Assembly (NCBI RefSeq): GCF_907165195.1
Contig: NZ_OU015584.1
Coordinates: 2,862,978-2,926,977, forward strand
Direction: 5' to 3'
DNA: 64,000 bases
Source: Parvicella tangerina
GTDB lineage: Bacteria; Bacteroidota; Bacteroidia; Flavobacteriales_D; Parvicellaceae
Numbering within the stretch: position 1 is the stretch's first letter; every line of letters starts with the position of its first letter. A program made the position numbers and the translations under genes. Below are positions 7,839-16,743 of the stretch, piece after piece. The notes beneath the pieces were generated by a model, which ran no database searches, was not told where the DNA came from, and saw only the letters and a list, made by a program, of their open reading frames with translations.

Positions 7839-8780
7839 ATGAGAATTGTTTTTATGGGAACCCCTGGGTTTGCAGTAGAAAGCTTGTCCGTTATCCACGA
7901 GAGTCGGCACGAGGTAGTAGGTGTTATTACAGCAACGGATAAACCTGCAGGTAGAGGCCAAAAGGTTCGGTTCAGCGAGGTGAAGCACTTCTCTTTAACC
8001 AATAACCTGAAACTACTTCAGCCTGCTAATCTCAAGGATGAAGCTTTTTTAAAAGAACTCGCCTCCCTTAACGCTGATCTTTTTGTTGTAGTAGCTTTTA
8101 GAATGTTACCAGATGTGGTTTGGCAAATGCCTCCAAAAGGAACCATAAACTTGCATGCATCTCTTCTACCTCAATACAGGGGAGCTGCCCCCATCAACTG
8201 GGCTATCATTAATGGCGAAAAAGAAACTGGAGCAACAACCTTTTTTATTGAAAAGCAAATTGATACAGGAAATATCATTGACCAAATAAAAGTTGACATC
8301 ACGGAGAACATGACTGCAGGTGAGCTTCATGACTTACTCATGGTTGACGGAGCTCAGTTATTACTTCATACAATTGATCAAATTGAAAAAGGCGAGGTAC
8401 AGCCCAAACGCCAGGATGACTTAACGCAGGGAGAATTGCGCAAAGCGTTCAAGATATTTAAAGATACTTGCAAGATTGACTGGTCAAAATCAGCTCAAAC
8501 TGTGCATAACCTAATCAGAGGACTTTCACCCTACCCCGCAGCTTTTTCAGAGATAGCAATTCAAAACAAAGTCAGCACAGTTAAAGTATTTAAAACAAAA
8601 GTAGAAACTACCAATGAATTAGCTGTTGGACATGTCAAGACCGACTACAAAACCTATTTACATGTTGGAACAGAAACAAATGACATAAGTATTCTTGAGT
8701 TACAACTAGCTGGCAAGAAGAGAATGAAAATTAGCGACTTTCTAAATGGATATAAAAATGATGAAATACGTTTTAGTTAA
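7839..8780 (+). CDS. fmt: Methionyl-tRNA formyltransferase
   Basis: A 313-residue cytoplasmic enzyme that transfers formyl from 10-formyl-THF to initiator Met-tRNA. The N-terminus is the canonical MRIVFMGTPGFAVESL. The catalytic Asn/His lie in TINLHASLLPQYRGAAP and the Asp in the IDTGNII segment; a C-terminal OB-like domain follows. The frame extends 7 codons upstream to a GTG, but the ATG at 7839 gives the conserved N-terminus. The last bases overlap the start of the esterase gene, suggesting translational coupling. Confidence 0.95.
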   Translation: MRIVFMGTPGFAVESLSVIHESRHEVVGVITATDKPAGRGQKVRFSEVKHFSLTNNLKLLQPANLKDEAFLKELASLNADLFVVVAFRMLPDVVWQMPPKGTINLHASLLPQYRGAAPINWAIINGEKETGATTFFIEKQIDTGNIIDQIKVDITENMTAGELHDLLMVDGAQLLLHTIDQIEKGEVQPKRQDDLTQGELRKAFKIFKDTCKIDWSKSAQTVHNLIRGLSPYPAAFSEIAIQNKVSTVKVFKTKVETTNELAVGHVKTDYKTYLHVGTETNDISILELQLAGKKRMKISDFLNGYKNDEIRFS

Positions 8781-9921
8781 GTTATATATATTATTACTCG
8801 TAGTTGTGAGCTACTGTCAAAATGGAGAGGTAGTTTCTATAAAAGGACTACAACACAACCCTGGCAACCTCAAAGGCTCCATCTACATTCCCCAAAAATT
8901 AGCGCACCATTCAAAGCAAAAGCCGCTTGTTGTCTTATTACATGGATGTGGGCAATCTCCTGAACAGCTGCTCTCCATTACAGGAATACAAAAATATGCG
9001 GACAGTTTAGGTTTTTACCTTCTCTTGCCAGAACAAAAAATCATCAATAACCCTAGCAAATGCTTTAACTGGTTTTATGAAAAAGACATTTCTCATCAGG
9101 AAGAAGGAGAATCCCGATCAATAATTGCTATGATCGATTATGCCGAAGGAAACTATCCTATTGATATTTACTCGGTTCATGTTATCGGGCTTTCGGCAGG
9201 AGCTGCAATGGCAAATGCCCTTTTGTTACATTACCCGAGGGTTTTCAATTCGGGCGCTATCATTGCTGGTGGACCAGTTGGTCTAGCCTCTAACCCAATT
9301 GAAGCCATGAAAGTATTGAATGGTAAGATTTCAAAAACTCAAGAAGAATATAAGACATCCTGCAGTCATTGTAATAGCGCAAGACGTTTCCCAAAAGTCA
9401 TGTTAATGCATGGAACAGAAGATATTGTTGTTTCACCTAACAACTTGAAAGAAGCAACCAAACAATGGTTAGGAATACTTGATGATGACGTAGCTGACTC
9501 CATACAAATCGATAGGTATTTAGAGGTTGAACAAATCACTACTACTATTTACATGGACAGCTTAGACCATGAATTATTAAAAACAGTCCGCATCAAAGGA
9601 CTAGGACATAAATATCCTCAAGCCAGAGGAGACTGCTACGGGAAATCAGGAGAAGATGGTTTACATGCTACTGAAATTGGTTATAACCTTACCCTTGATA
9701 TAATACACTACTTCGGTCTTGACAAGAGTAGGAAAAGTCCAAACCGCAAACAAGAACCTGATTGGGAGCATAAGTACGTCTCGTTAAAAAGATACTGCGA
9801 TGGCACGTATTATGAACTAGAAACCTCTACTGACACTTGTAATAGCAAACGTTTTGTAAACTATACAATTTCACAACTCAATGGATGCGCTGTTTCTGAT
9901 TACTTTTATATAAACAAGTAA
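8758..9921 (+). CDS. Secreted PHB-depolymerase-like esterase
   Basis: An approximately 387-residue alpha/beta hydrolase with a signal peptide (VKLYILLLVVVSYC then QNGE). It shows the features of the poly(3-hydroxybutyrate) depolymerase/feruloyl esterase family: oxyanion motif LLHGCGQ, a CFNWF segment, nucleophile elbow GLSAG (Ser about residue 146), an acid-region motif LMHGTEDIVVSPNN, and a His in GLGHKYP. The roughly 60-residue C-terminus holds two cysteines and has no recognisable sorting motif. The true polyester or ester substrate is unknown. The frame opens at 8746; ATGs at 8758 and 8761 give a better signal peptide, and all overlap the fmt 3' end. Confidence 0.8.
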   Translation: MMKYVLVKLYILLLVVVSYCQNGEVVSIKGLQHNPGNLKGSIYIPQKLAHHSKQKPLVVLLHGCGQSPEQLLSITGIQKYADSLGFYLLLPEQKIINNPSKCFNWFYEKDISHQEEGESRSIIAMIDYAEGNYPIDIYSVHVIGLSAGAAMANALLLHYPRVFNSGAIIAGGPVGLASNPIEAMKVLNGKISKTQEEYKTSCSHCNSARRFPKVMLMHGTEDIVVSPNNLKEATKQWLGILDDDVADSIQIDRYLEVEQITTTIYMDSLDHELLKTVRIKGLGHKYPQARGDCYGKSGEDGLHATEIGYNLTLDIIHYFGLDKSRKSPNRKQEPDWEHKYVSLKRYCDGTYYELETSTDTCNSKRFVNYTISQLNGCAVSDYFYINK

Positions 9922-9925
9922 AAAA

Positions 9926-9949
9926 CCCTGAAAACCTGCGAAAACAGGG
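9926..9949 (+). other. Hairpin downstream of the esterase gene
   Basis: CCCTG (9926-9930) and CAGGG (9945-9949) flank 14 nt, in a G/C-rich patch (to about 9963) that stands out from the AT-rich surroundings. There is no U-tract, so it is not a standard terminator. It may be an mRNA 3'-end structure or part of the HU control region. Confidence 0.35.
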
Positions 9950-9963
9950 GGATTTCGCCCTCC

Positions 9964-9994
9964 TTATTAACAAAGACCTCTATTTATTAACAAA
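9964..9994 (+). repeat. Direct repeat upstream of the HU promoter
   Basis: TTATTAACAAA occurs at 9964-9974 and again at 9984-9994. The copies are 20 bp apart, two helical turns, and lie 26-56 bp upstream of the HU promoter -33 element. The spacing suits a protein binding one face of the helix. Confidence 0.5.
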
Positions 9995-10019
9995 ATACCC
10001 GTTTTTTTAGCTGTATCGC

Positions 10020-10049
10020 TTTGATAGTAAGGGAATGCGCATATATTTG
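10020..10049 (+). promoter_or_regulatory. Promoter of the HU gene
   Basis: TTTG (10020-10023), an 18-bp spacer and TATATTTG (10042-10049) match the Bacteroidota housekeeping promoter. The predicted start point is about 35 nt before the HU ATG. Confidence 0.65.
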
Positions 10050-10091
10050 TTTTCGACAAGAGTTAATTATTAATTTTTAAAAACAAAAAAA

Positions 10092-10364
10092 ATGAACAAA
10101 TCAGAATTAGTAGATGCTATCGCTGCTGAGTCAGGATTGACTAAAGCAGATTCAGAAAGAGCTTTAAAAGGATTCATGGGAGCTGTACAAGGTGCTCTTA
10201 AGAAAGGAGACAGAGTTTCTCTAGTAGGATTCGGATCTTTCTCAGTTTCTAAAAGAGCTGCAAGAGAAGGAAGAAACCCTCAAACTGGAAAAACTATCAA
10301 AATCGCTGCTAAAAATGTAGTGAAATTTAAAGCTGGTTCTGAATTAGCTGACAAAGTAAACTAA
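10092..10364 (+). CDS. HU family DNA-binding protein
   Basis: A 90-residue histone-like protein (MNKSELVDAIAAESGLTK start) with the family core VGFGSFSVSKRAAREGRNPQTGK near residues 46-68, including the beta-arm RNPQTG that inserts into the minor groove. It compacts and bends DNA as a dimer. The gene is monocistronic with its own promoter and terminator. Its codon choice (AAA, GCT, GAA) looks optimised, as expected for a highly expressed gene. Confidence 0.95.
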   Translation: MNKSELVDAIAAESGLTKADSERALKGFMGAVQGALKKGDRVSLVGFGSFSVSKRAAREGRNPQTGKTIKIAAKNVVKFKAGSELADKVN

Positions 10365-10384
10365 TCCCGATTAGTAAAAACTTT

Positions 10385-10420
10385 AAAATCCTCTCGTCTG
10401 TAAGGCGAGGGGATTTTTTT
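10385..10420 (+). terminator. Intrinsic terminator of the HU gene
   Basis: AATCCTCTCG pairs with CGAGGGGATT (one wobble or mismatch) around a 9-nt loop and is followed by a T run. Confidence 0.85.
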
Positions 10421-10550
10421 ATACCCAAATTTTGGATGTTCATCTAAAACAACAAAAGGTTAACAATTAACTTTAAATTAGAATAAAGTAAAGTTATTAC
10501 TTCGCAACCAAATGGAGTTCAACTACGTCTCCATAATGAGATTAATTACT

Positions 10551-12419
10551 ATGAAAAAGATTTTAATTTTAGCCTTGTCCATTTTTTTAATGAACGCTTC
10601 CTATTGTCAAACTATTCTCTTCTCTGAAGATTTTGAGGATGAAGTGATTACAGACATGACGGGGGTAAGTTCTCAAGGAATTGGTTGGGTGGCTAGTTGT
10701 CCCTTATGTTCGGGACCTGGAGATATCTACGAGGTAAACACATTTGGAAGTATACTACAAGGTTTAAAAGGAAGTGATACGAATGGCCCAGCTACATTCA
10801 CCGCTTCTGGAATTGATGCTACAGGAATGTACGTACTGGTGTTAGAGTTTGATTATGAAAGTGATCCTTGGGTTGGCTCAGGAAGTAACAATTTGGAATG
10901 CAGTTCCGAATGCTCTGGGTGTTCAGGCGATCCTGCAGATATTCTTTCTTCAGGATGCCAAACTTGCTGGGATTTTCTTCACTGGGAAATAAGCACAGGA
11001 ACATTTACCGATGGAGGAATAGTTGTTGGTAACGACTGTAGTATTGCACCTAGCGGACATGTTATTTCTGACCCAGGGTGTGCGAGTCCGTATGATGGTA
11101 ATGGAAATTTAATCCCAGGAAACGACCCTTCCAATCTTACTTTAACCATAACAATGGCAATGTGGGCGAGTGATGAGGAAATGATTATTGATAATGTTGT
11201 GATAACTGGGTATACGAAATCAGAGGCAATTGCAGCAGGCTATCTTACAGATGCTGGAGACGACAACACGGTTGACCTATGCACATCAGTTGGAACACAT
11301 GATTTATTTGATGATCTTCTAGGGTCTCCTGATGCTGGAGGAGTTTGGAGCGGTCCAGGAACTACAACAAATGGAGATCAAGGAACACTTGACCTTTCAT
11401 CTCTGGTAACTGGTGATTATGAGTACATTACTTCTACTGGCGCAGGTTGTGAAGATACAGCTACCATAACTGTTACTAACCTCGGAGGTGGACCTAATGC
11501 TGGTGTTACCGGGGTCCAAAATATCTGTCAGGGGGAAACAATTACTGTCAGCGGAACGGGCACTGGAAACTATGAGTGGTCTGATGGTTCTACAGGGCCA
11601 ACGCTCAACATTAGCAGTGCGGGTAATTACTTCCTAGAAGTAAGTAATTCATGTGGTGTAGATACGGCATTCTTCAATGTAGGAGATCTGGGTGCATCAC
11701 CCGTTGGCGCAATTTCAGGAGATGAATTCGTCTGTGATCCATCAGCAACAACCACACTTATTGCTTCTGGTGGAACTTCATACGTTTGGTCAACCTCATC
11801 TACTAATGCTTCAGAAACATTTAGTGGCGGTGACAATGGTTATGTCTTGATTATGAATCAATGCGGTCAGGATAGCATTGCTTTTTCTATCAGTGATGAA
11901 ACCGTCTTGGCAGGATTCACATTAAGTGATTCAACTGGAGAAGAGCCTGTAACGATACAGACCACCAACATTTCTACAAATGCAACGGCTTACAGTTGGG
12001 ACTTTGGAAACGGTTCAGCTTCCACAGATGTATCCCCGCAGATTACCTTCGGTACAAGTGGTGATTATGTTGTTTCTTTGATCGCATCGAACTCATCATG
12101 TTCAGACACTGTGTCTGCCACAGTATTTGTTTATGATCCCGCTCCACTCGTAATACCAAATATATTTACGCCCAATGAAGACGATGTAAATGACCAGTTT
12201 AAGGTAGTACATTATTCAGTGGAAAGGTTTTCTGGAGCGATCTATAACAGATGGGGTCAGAAACTTTATGAAAACACAGATCAATATGTGTTTCAGTGGG
12301 ATGGATATAACGAAAGTGGTAAACCTGCACCTGAAGGAACATATTTCTATATTCTTGAGGCAACATTCAAAAATGGAGAAACGGAACAATTCTCCGGAGC
12401 TTTTGAGTTGGTCAGATAA
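10551..12419 (+). CDS. T9SS type B cargo protein with PKD and gliding-motility C-terminal domain
   Basis: A 622-residue secreted protein. The signal peptide is MKKILILALSIFLMNASYC; the frame extends 13 codons further upstream, but MKK at 10551 fits a signal sequence. The N-terminal 200 residues form a Cys-rich jelly-roll-like region (several C-x-x-C pairs), followed by Ig-like segments (NICQGETITVSG near residue 327) and a PKD domain (YSWDFGNGSA). The last 90 residues are a CHU_C/gliding-motility-associated domain: IPNIFTPNEDDVNDQF, YNRWGQKLYE, then PEGTYFYILEA. Such tails direct export by the type IX system and surface attachment. The 3' end overlaps the convergent DinB-like gene by 8 bp. 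Confidence 0.85.
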   Translation: MKKILILALSIFLMNASYCQTILFSEDFEDEVITDMTGVSSQGIGWVASCPLCSGPGDIYEVNTFGSILQGLKGSDTNGPATFTASGIDATGMYVLVLEFDYESDPWVGSGSNNLECSSECSGCSGDPADILSSGCQTCWDFLHWEISTGTFTDGGIVVGNDCSIAPSGHVISDPGCASPYDGNGNLIPGNDPSNLTLTITMAMWASDEEMIIDNVVITGYTKSEAIAAGYLTDAGDDNTVDLCTSVGTHDLFDDLLGSPDAGGVWSGPGTTTNGDQGTLDLSSLVTGDYEYITSTGAGCEDTATITVTNLGGGPNAGVTGVQNICQGETITVSGTGTGNYEWSDGSTGPTLNISSAGNYFLEVSNSCGVDTAFFNVGDLGASPVGAISGDEFVCDPSATTTLIASGGTSYVWSTSSTNASETFSGGDNGYVLIMNQCGQDSIAFSISDETVLAGFTLSDSTGEEPVTIQTTNISTNATAYSWDFGNGSASTDVSPQITFGTSGDYVVSLIASNSSCSDTVSATVFVYDPAPLVIPNIFTPNEDDVNDQFKVVHYSVERFSGAIYNRWGQKLYENTDQYVFQWDGYNESGKPAPEGTYFYILEATFKNGETEQFSGAFELVR

Positions 12420-12882
12420 CTAACTTTTTCAGTGCCATCATATAACCAAAGTGTAATCCTTCATGGGTATTGTTGAAGTTGATTACTTCTTCGACAGACT
12501 TTAGGGTGATATTATAGCTGGTGGTATATTCTTGAAAGGTCTTAAATAACCCCATCTTATAGTCTTCTCGAAGTTGAGCTATAGAGGTTATATACACCTG
12601 CTTAAATTCAGCAATTAATTCTTCTGAAATAACTTCTTTTCCTGTAGTTCCCTTTTTGAAAGGATCAATGAACTTTTCATCAACGCTGAGTTCCAAATCA
12701 GAAAGCCGATAACATAACAATTGCTGAACAGTAAGATTATGGACTGCATTCCACAAAATTGAATTGTTGAAACCCTCTGGAACTTTAATCAACTGCTCAT
12801 AAGACAACTCATCCAACAAATTGAGAACATTATTCCTAGTAACACCAAGAACTTCAAAGCTATAGCTTAATTCTGCAGTCAT
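12412..12882 (-). CDS. DinB-like family protein
   Basis: A 156-residue helical-bundle protein of the DinB/YfiT type. Putative metal-ligand histidines are H48 (WNAVHNL), and H139 and H143 in the segment NTHEGLHFGYM; the spacing fits the three-His site of this superfamily. Members act as metal-dependent thiol transferases or hydrolases, but the substrate is not predictable. The start is 1 nt after the oxidoreductase stop codon, so the two are probably one transcript. Confidence 0.8.
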   Translation of the reverse strand: MTAELSYSFEVLGVTRNNVLNLLDELSYEQLIKVPEGFNNSILWNAVHNLTVQQLLCYRLSDLELSVDEKFIDPFKKGTTGKEVISEELIAEFKQVYITSIAQLREDYKMGLFKTFQEYTTSYNITLKSVEEVINFNNTHEGLHFGYMMALKKLVI

Positions 12883-12883
12883 C

Positions 12884-14377
12884 CTAAAGTCGTTGTAATG
12901 GTGTACAAACTCCCTTCACGCAACTATAGCACTTCAATTTATCTTTAAAAACAGAAGACTTAAACACAGATTTATTCAACAACATTCTCAAGCATTCTTG
13001 AATACCCTCGATAATGGATGGGTGAGGGTGTACCATATCCGCTAACTCCTCAATGCCCTTGTTCATCTTGATCAAAAGCGCAACTGCTTGAATAGCACTA
13101 GATGCATGTTCTCCAATAGCACGCATCCCGAGTATTTTCATGTCATCATCATTTGTTACGATGATCTTAAAGAAGCCTTGCGTTTTTCTCATCGCAATGG
13201 CCCTGGCAATACAGGAATAATCAATCTTCACTACCTTAATATCAAGACCTTGCTCAGCACACTGTTTTTCATTGAGACCAACAGAAGCTACCTCTGGCTG
13301 AACAAACATGATCGTACTTACGTTATCATAAGACAATGGTGATGTTCTGCCTCCAAAGAGTCGTTCAACAGCATGACGTCCTTCACTCTCCCCAACATTA
13401 ACGAGCGCTAACCTTCCACTAGCATCACCTACGGCATATATGTTCGGAACGTTTGTTTGCGTATCAGTATCACCTATATGTCGACCACGCTTACTCATTT
13501 CCACACCAGCATTCTCCATATTCAAACCATCCACATTGAGTACCCTACCAATAGACAACAATGCTTTTTCGACACGTATTACCTCCCGTTTCCCATCGGG
13601 GTACGAAAGCTCATATTCTACTTCTCCATCTTTCTTATCCAAGCGTTCTAATTGTGCATTATGATGAATAACAACTCCTTTCTCTTTTAAATTCTTCTCA
13701 ACTACATCTGAGATATCATCGTCTTCAAAAGGAAGGATCTTATCTGCACGATCGATCAGGTGCACTTTCGTTTTACCAAAATTAGAAAATATGGTAGCAT
13801 ACTCACAACCAATTACACCTGCTCCAACAATAACTAAACTCCTCGGATAATCATCTATGTGATGAATCCCATCAGAAGTCATGATTATCTTTTCATCGAC
13901 ATCGCAATTAGGTAATTTTCTCGGCTTACTCCCTGTCGCGATGATTGTATTTTCTGCATAAATCTCTTTTACGTCTCCACTTTCCTTCTCGATTTGAATA
14001 ACATGTTTACTCTTGAAGCGCCCTAACCCTCGTTCATACTTGAGTATTTTATTCATCGCTTCTGCTTCCAGCAGCTTAATATGACAAGAGTATTGAAATT
14101 TCCGATCAAAGAGTGCCTCACTAACTGTCTTCTGCACTTCTTCCCAGCTCAGCTCAAACTTTCTACGCCCTACAGAAACAATAGATTCGTTAACATCATA
14201 GACGCGCTGGGAGACTTCCCACATCGTCTTGGAGGCCAATGCTCCATTATAAAGCCCAGCCCCTCCAACTTTATCCTTCTCAATCAGACAAACAGTTTTG
14301 CCAAAGTCTACCGCTCGCATAGCCGCAGCATATCCAGCTGGCCCCGCTCCTATCACACATAAATCGTATTTCTCCAT
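12884..14377 (-). CDS. Flavin disulfide-reductase homologue lacking the redox-active cysteine pair
   Basis: A 497-residue FAD/NAD(P)-dependent oxidoreductase of the dihydrolipoamide dehydrogenase/glutathione reductase fold. The FAD motif is GAGPAG (10-15), a second GxGxxG is in VIVGAGVIGCEYA, and the interface has HPHPSIIEG with the conserved His and Glu. The canonical active site GGTCLNxGCIPSK is here GGAGLYNGALASK: both catalytic Cys are replaced (Gly41, Ala46). The C-terminus instead ends in a Cys cluster, KCYSCVKGVC, about ten residues from the end. ATG 14377 is preferred to the upstream TTG 14428, which would add 17 residues before the Rossmann fold. It may be a transhydrogenase or quinone-type reductase rather than a lipoamide dehydrogenase. 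Confidence 0.85.
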   Translation of the reverse strand: MEKYDLCVIGAGPAGYAAAMRAVDFGKTVCLIEKDKVGGAGLYNGALASKTMWEVSQRVYDVNESIVSVGRRKFELSWEEVQKTVSEALFDRKFQYSCHIKLLEAEAMNKILKYERGLGRFKSKHVIQIEKESGDVKEIYAENTIIATGSKPRKLPNCDVDEKIIMTSDGIHHIDDYPRSLVIVGAGVIGCEYATIFSNFGKTKVHLIDRADKILPFEDDDISDVVEKNLKEKGVVIHHNAQLERLDKKDGEVEYELSYPDGKREVIRVEKALLSIGRVLNVDGLNMENAGVEMSKRGRHIGDTDTQTNVPNIYAVGDASGRLALVNVGESEGRHAVERLFGGRTSPLSYDNVSTIMFVQPEVASVGLNEKQCAEQGLDIKVVKIDYSCIARAIAMRKTQGFFKIIVTNDDDMKILGMRAIGEHASSAIQAVALLIKMNKGIEELADMVHPHPSIIEGIQECLRMLLNKSVFKSSVFKDKLKCYSCVKGVCTPLQRL

Positions 14378-14434
14378 GATCGAATGCTTGTAATTGGATA
14401 CCAAGTTACTAATTTTTGTAGATTGCAAAGGCGA

Positions 14435-15004
14435 TTAGAAAGAAATTCTCAGGGATAATCCAAGCGCAGAGACAGAACCCGTTTTCAGAACATCGGGCTG
14501 CAATCTAAAACTGAGGTCATCAGACGTATCAAAATGCATCAGATGGCCTTCAACATTAGCATCTATCAATTGCAATAAATAGATACCTAATCCACCAATA
14601 ATCGATAAATTTCGCCAACGATCGTATTGATCTTGATATACTTTTAACTGACTATCTGAAAGGTATGCATAGTCTGTGGAGACATAATTGTCGTCCAATC
14701 GATTGATGCGTTCATTCCTAAAACTCCGATAAGACTGCTGATTGGTATAAACGAAATAAATAGATGTTCCAACACCTCCATAAATAACCGGCAATTTCCA
14801 CCACAAGTTGTTTCGCTGCCCCTTTACCTTGTATACCTGATTATAAATCTGTCCCATTCCTGGGAAAATAGCTGATGCAACGAGGGATATTTTTGGTTTA
14901 TGCACGGAATCTAACTTCAATTGTTTTAGCGAATCCTTTTCCGCATCTTGACCAAAAGATGTCACAACAAGAGAAATAAAAACTACCAATACAACGAAAC
15001 GCAT
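14435..15004 (-). CDS. DUF5683 domain protein
   Basis: A 189-residue protein with a signal peptide (RFVVLVVFISLVVTSFG then QDAE), then the DUF5683 core SAIFPGMGQIYNQVYKVKG, two hydrophobic segments (about 67-87 and 130-150) and a basic central part. In Bacteroidota this family commonly follows parAB, as here (25 nt downstream of parB). The function is unknown; an envelope location is likely. Confidence 0.85.
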   Translation of the reverse strand: MRFVVLVVFISLVVTSFGQDAEKDSLKQLKLDSVHKPKISLVASAIFPGMGQIYNQVYKVKGQRNNLWWKLPVIYGGVGTSIYFVYTNQQSYRSFRNERINRLDDNYVSTDYAYLSDSQLKVYQDQYDRWRNLSIIGGLGIYLLQLIDANVEGHLMHFDTSDDLSFRLQPDVLKTGSVSALGLSLRISF

Positions 15005-15029
15005 AAGCCTTCAACGGGTGGACATTCAA

Positions 15030-15935
15030 TTAATTATCCAGTAAGTTTAGAATTTTATCTAAGTGCTCCTGATCAGAAAAGTCGATGGTGATCTTACCTT
15101 TTCCATTTTTATCTTGCACTACCTTTACCTTTGTCTTGAGATGAAAGGAAAGATTTTCCTGGAATTCCAGCACATTTTCAGGAAGCTTACCTTTTGATGC
15201 ATTTTTCTTTTCAACACCCAATTCCTCTTTCATCCTTCTCGCAAGGTCTTCCACTTTTCGAACACTCAATTGCTGATCAAGAATAGCACGATAGACTTTT
15301 ATCATTGCCTTTTCATCTGAAATACTTAACAAAGCTCGTGCATGTCCCATAGAGATCTTCTCATCTCTTATTCCGGCTTGAACTTCTACAGGAAGGTTAA
15401 GCAGTCTTAAGTAGTTCGTTACAGAAGCCCTACTTTTACTCACGCGCTCTCCTACTTTTTCCTGGGTGATATTACATTCATCAATGAGCCTTTGATAACT
15501 CAATGCTACCTCTATGGCGTTTAGGTCTTTTCTTTGAACATTCTCGATAATCGCCATTTCAAGCATGGTTTGATCATCAGCTGTTCTCACAAAAACAGGA
15601 ATTTCTTTTAAACCAGCTTCTTTTGAAGCCCTAAATCTTCGTTCTCCTGAAATAATCTGATACTTGTTATCAGCAATTTTTCTAACGGTTATGGGTTGAA
15701 TAACACCATGTAATAATATGGATTCTTTCAATTCCTCAAGAGCATCTTTATCAAAATGTGCTCGAGGCTGAAATGGATTCGCTTCAATTTGACTAATTGA
15801 CAAAAATGTTGTTCCCCCTTCTCCCTTCTGTTCTTTAGCAGAAGAAACGGCAGTTGATTTCGGAGTAACCGTGCTCGAAGAAGCATCCAACAAAGCTCCT
15901 AGCCCCTTTCCTAATGCAGGTTTCTTAGCACTCAT
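15030..15935 (-). CDS. parB: Chromosome partitioning protein ParB
   Basis: A 301-residue ParB/Spo0J. A disordered, Lys/Ser-rich N-terminus (KPALGKGLGALLDAS) probably contains the ParA-stimulating segment. The CTP-binding N-domain follows, with NPFQPR, the GERRFRAS motif near residue 98 and ENVQRKDLNAIEVA. Then comes the HTH domain (ITQEKVGERVSKSRASVTNYLRLL) and a C-terminal dimerisation domain. It binds parS and slides as a CTP clamp. The first 11 bp overlap the end of parA. No sequence close to the usual parS palindrome was found in the window. Confidence 0.95.
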   Translation of the reverse strand: MSAKKPALGKGLGALLDASSSTVTPKSTAVSSAKEQKGEGGTTFLSISQIEANPFQPRAHFDKDALEELKESILLHGVIQPITVRKIADNKYQIISGERRFRASKEAGLKEIPVFVRTADDQTMLEMAIIENVQRKDLNAIEVALSYQRLIDECNITQEKVGERVSKSRASVTNYLRLLNLPVEVQAGIRDEKISMGHARALLSISDEKAMIKVYRAILDQQLSVRKVEDLARRMKEELGVEKKNASKGKLPENVLEFQENLSFHLKTKVKVVQDKNGKGKITIDFSDQEHLDKILNLLDN

Positions 15936-16734
15936 CAGTTACTTCGTTTGAAGAAACAGCAACGGCAGACTTCTCACTCTTCGTGATCAATTCCTTTGCT
16001 AGATTCAAATAGTTAATTGCTCCTTTACAAGTGGCATCATGCATGATCACTGTTTCACCGTGACTTGGCGCCTCTCCTAATGTCGTATTCCTGTGGATCA
16101 AGGTATCAAAAACCAGTTGCTGAAAATGAGTTTTCACCTCTTCTACCACCTGATTTGCCAGTCTTAATCTTGTATCATACATCGTTAAAAGTAATCCTTC
16201 TATTTCAAGATCTGTATTCAATCTCGATTGCACAATCTTAACTGTATTTAATAACTTCCCTAGCCCCTCCAATGCAAAATACTCGCACTGAACCGGAATG
16301 ATCACTGAATCAGAAGCCGTCAAAGAATTTAGCGTAATCAGCCCTAAGGAAGGTGAACAATCAATGATCACATAATCAAACTGGTCTTTTACTTCGTCAA
16401 TTACGCGTTTCATGATGAACTCTCTACTTGGCAAGTTGATCATTTCAATCTCTGCACCCACTAAATCAATGTGAGCGGGTAATATGTAGAGATTCGGATT
16501 GTTGGTTTGTAAAATAAGATGATCCGCTTCTTCACCATTTATCAAAGCCTGATAAATACTTGCTTTAACATTAGTAGGATCAAAACCTACTCCAGATGTT
16601 GCATTTGCCTGAGGATCTGCGTCCACAATCAGTGTTTTCTTATCAAGGACACCAAGACTGGCGGCTAGATTAATAGCTGTTGTTGTTTTTCCAACTCCTC
16701 CTTTCTGATTAGCAACTGATATTACTTTTCCCAT
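15925..16734 (-). CDS. parA: Chromosome partitioning ATPase ParA
   Basis: A 269-residue MinD/ParA-type ATPase with deviant Walker A KGGVGKTT near residues 10-17, Walker A' VDADPQANAT and Walker B DYVIIDCSPSLG. It forms a DNA-bound gradient that moves ParB-parS complexes. parA, parB and DUF5683 are arranged as a minus-strand operon, with the MBL-fold hydrolase gene 9 nt upstream probably on the same transcript. Confidence 0.95.
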   Translation of the reverse strand: MGKVISVANQKGGVGKTTTAINLAASLGVLDKKTLIVDADPQANATSGVGFDPTNVKASIYQALINGEEADHLILQTNNPNLYILPAHIDLVGAEIEMINLPSREFIMKRVIDEVKDQFDYVIIDCSPSLGLITLNSLTASDSVIIPVQCEYFALEGLGKLLNTVKIVQSRLNTDLEIEGLLLTMYDTRLRLANQVVEEVKTHFQQLVFDTLIHRNTTLGEAPSHGETVIMHDATCKGAINYLNLAKELITKSEKSAVAVSSNEVTDEC

Positions 16735-16743
16735 ATTCTTAAA

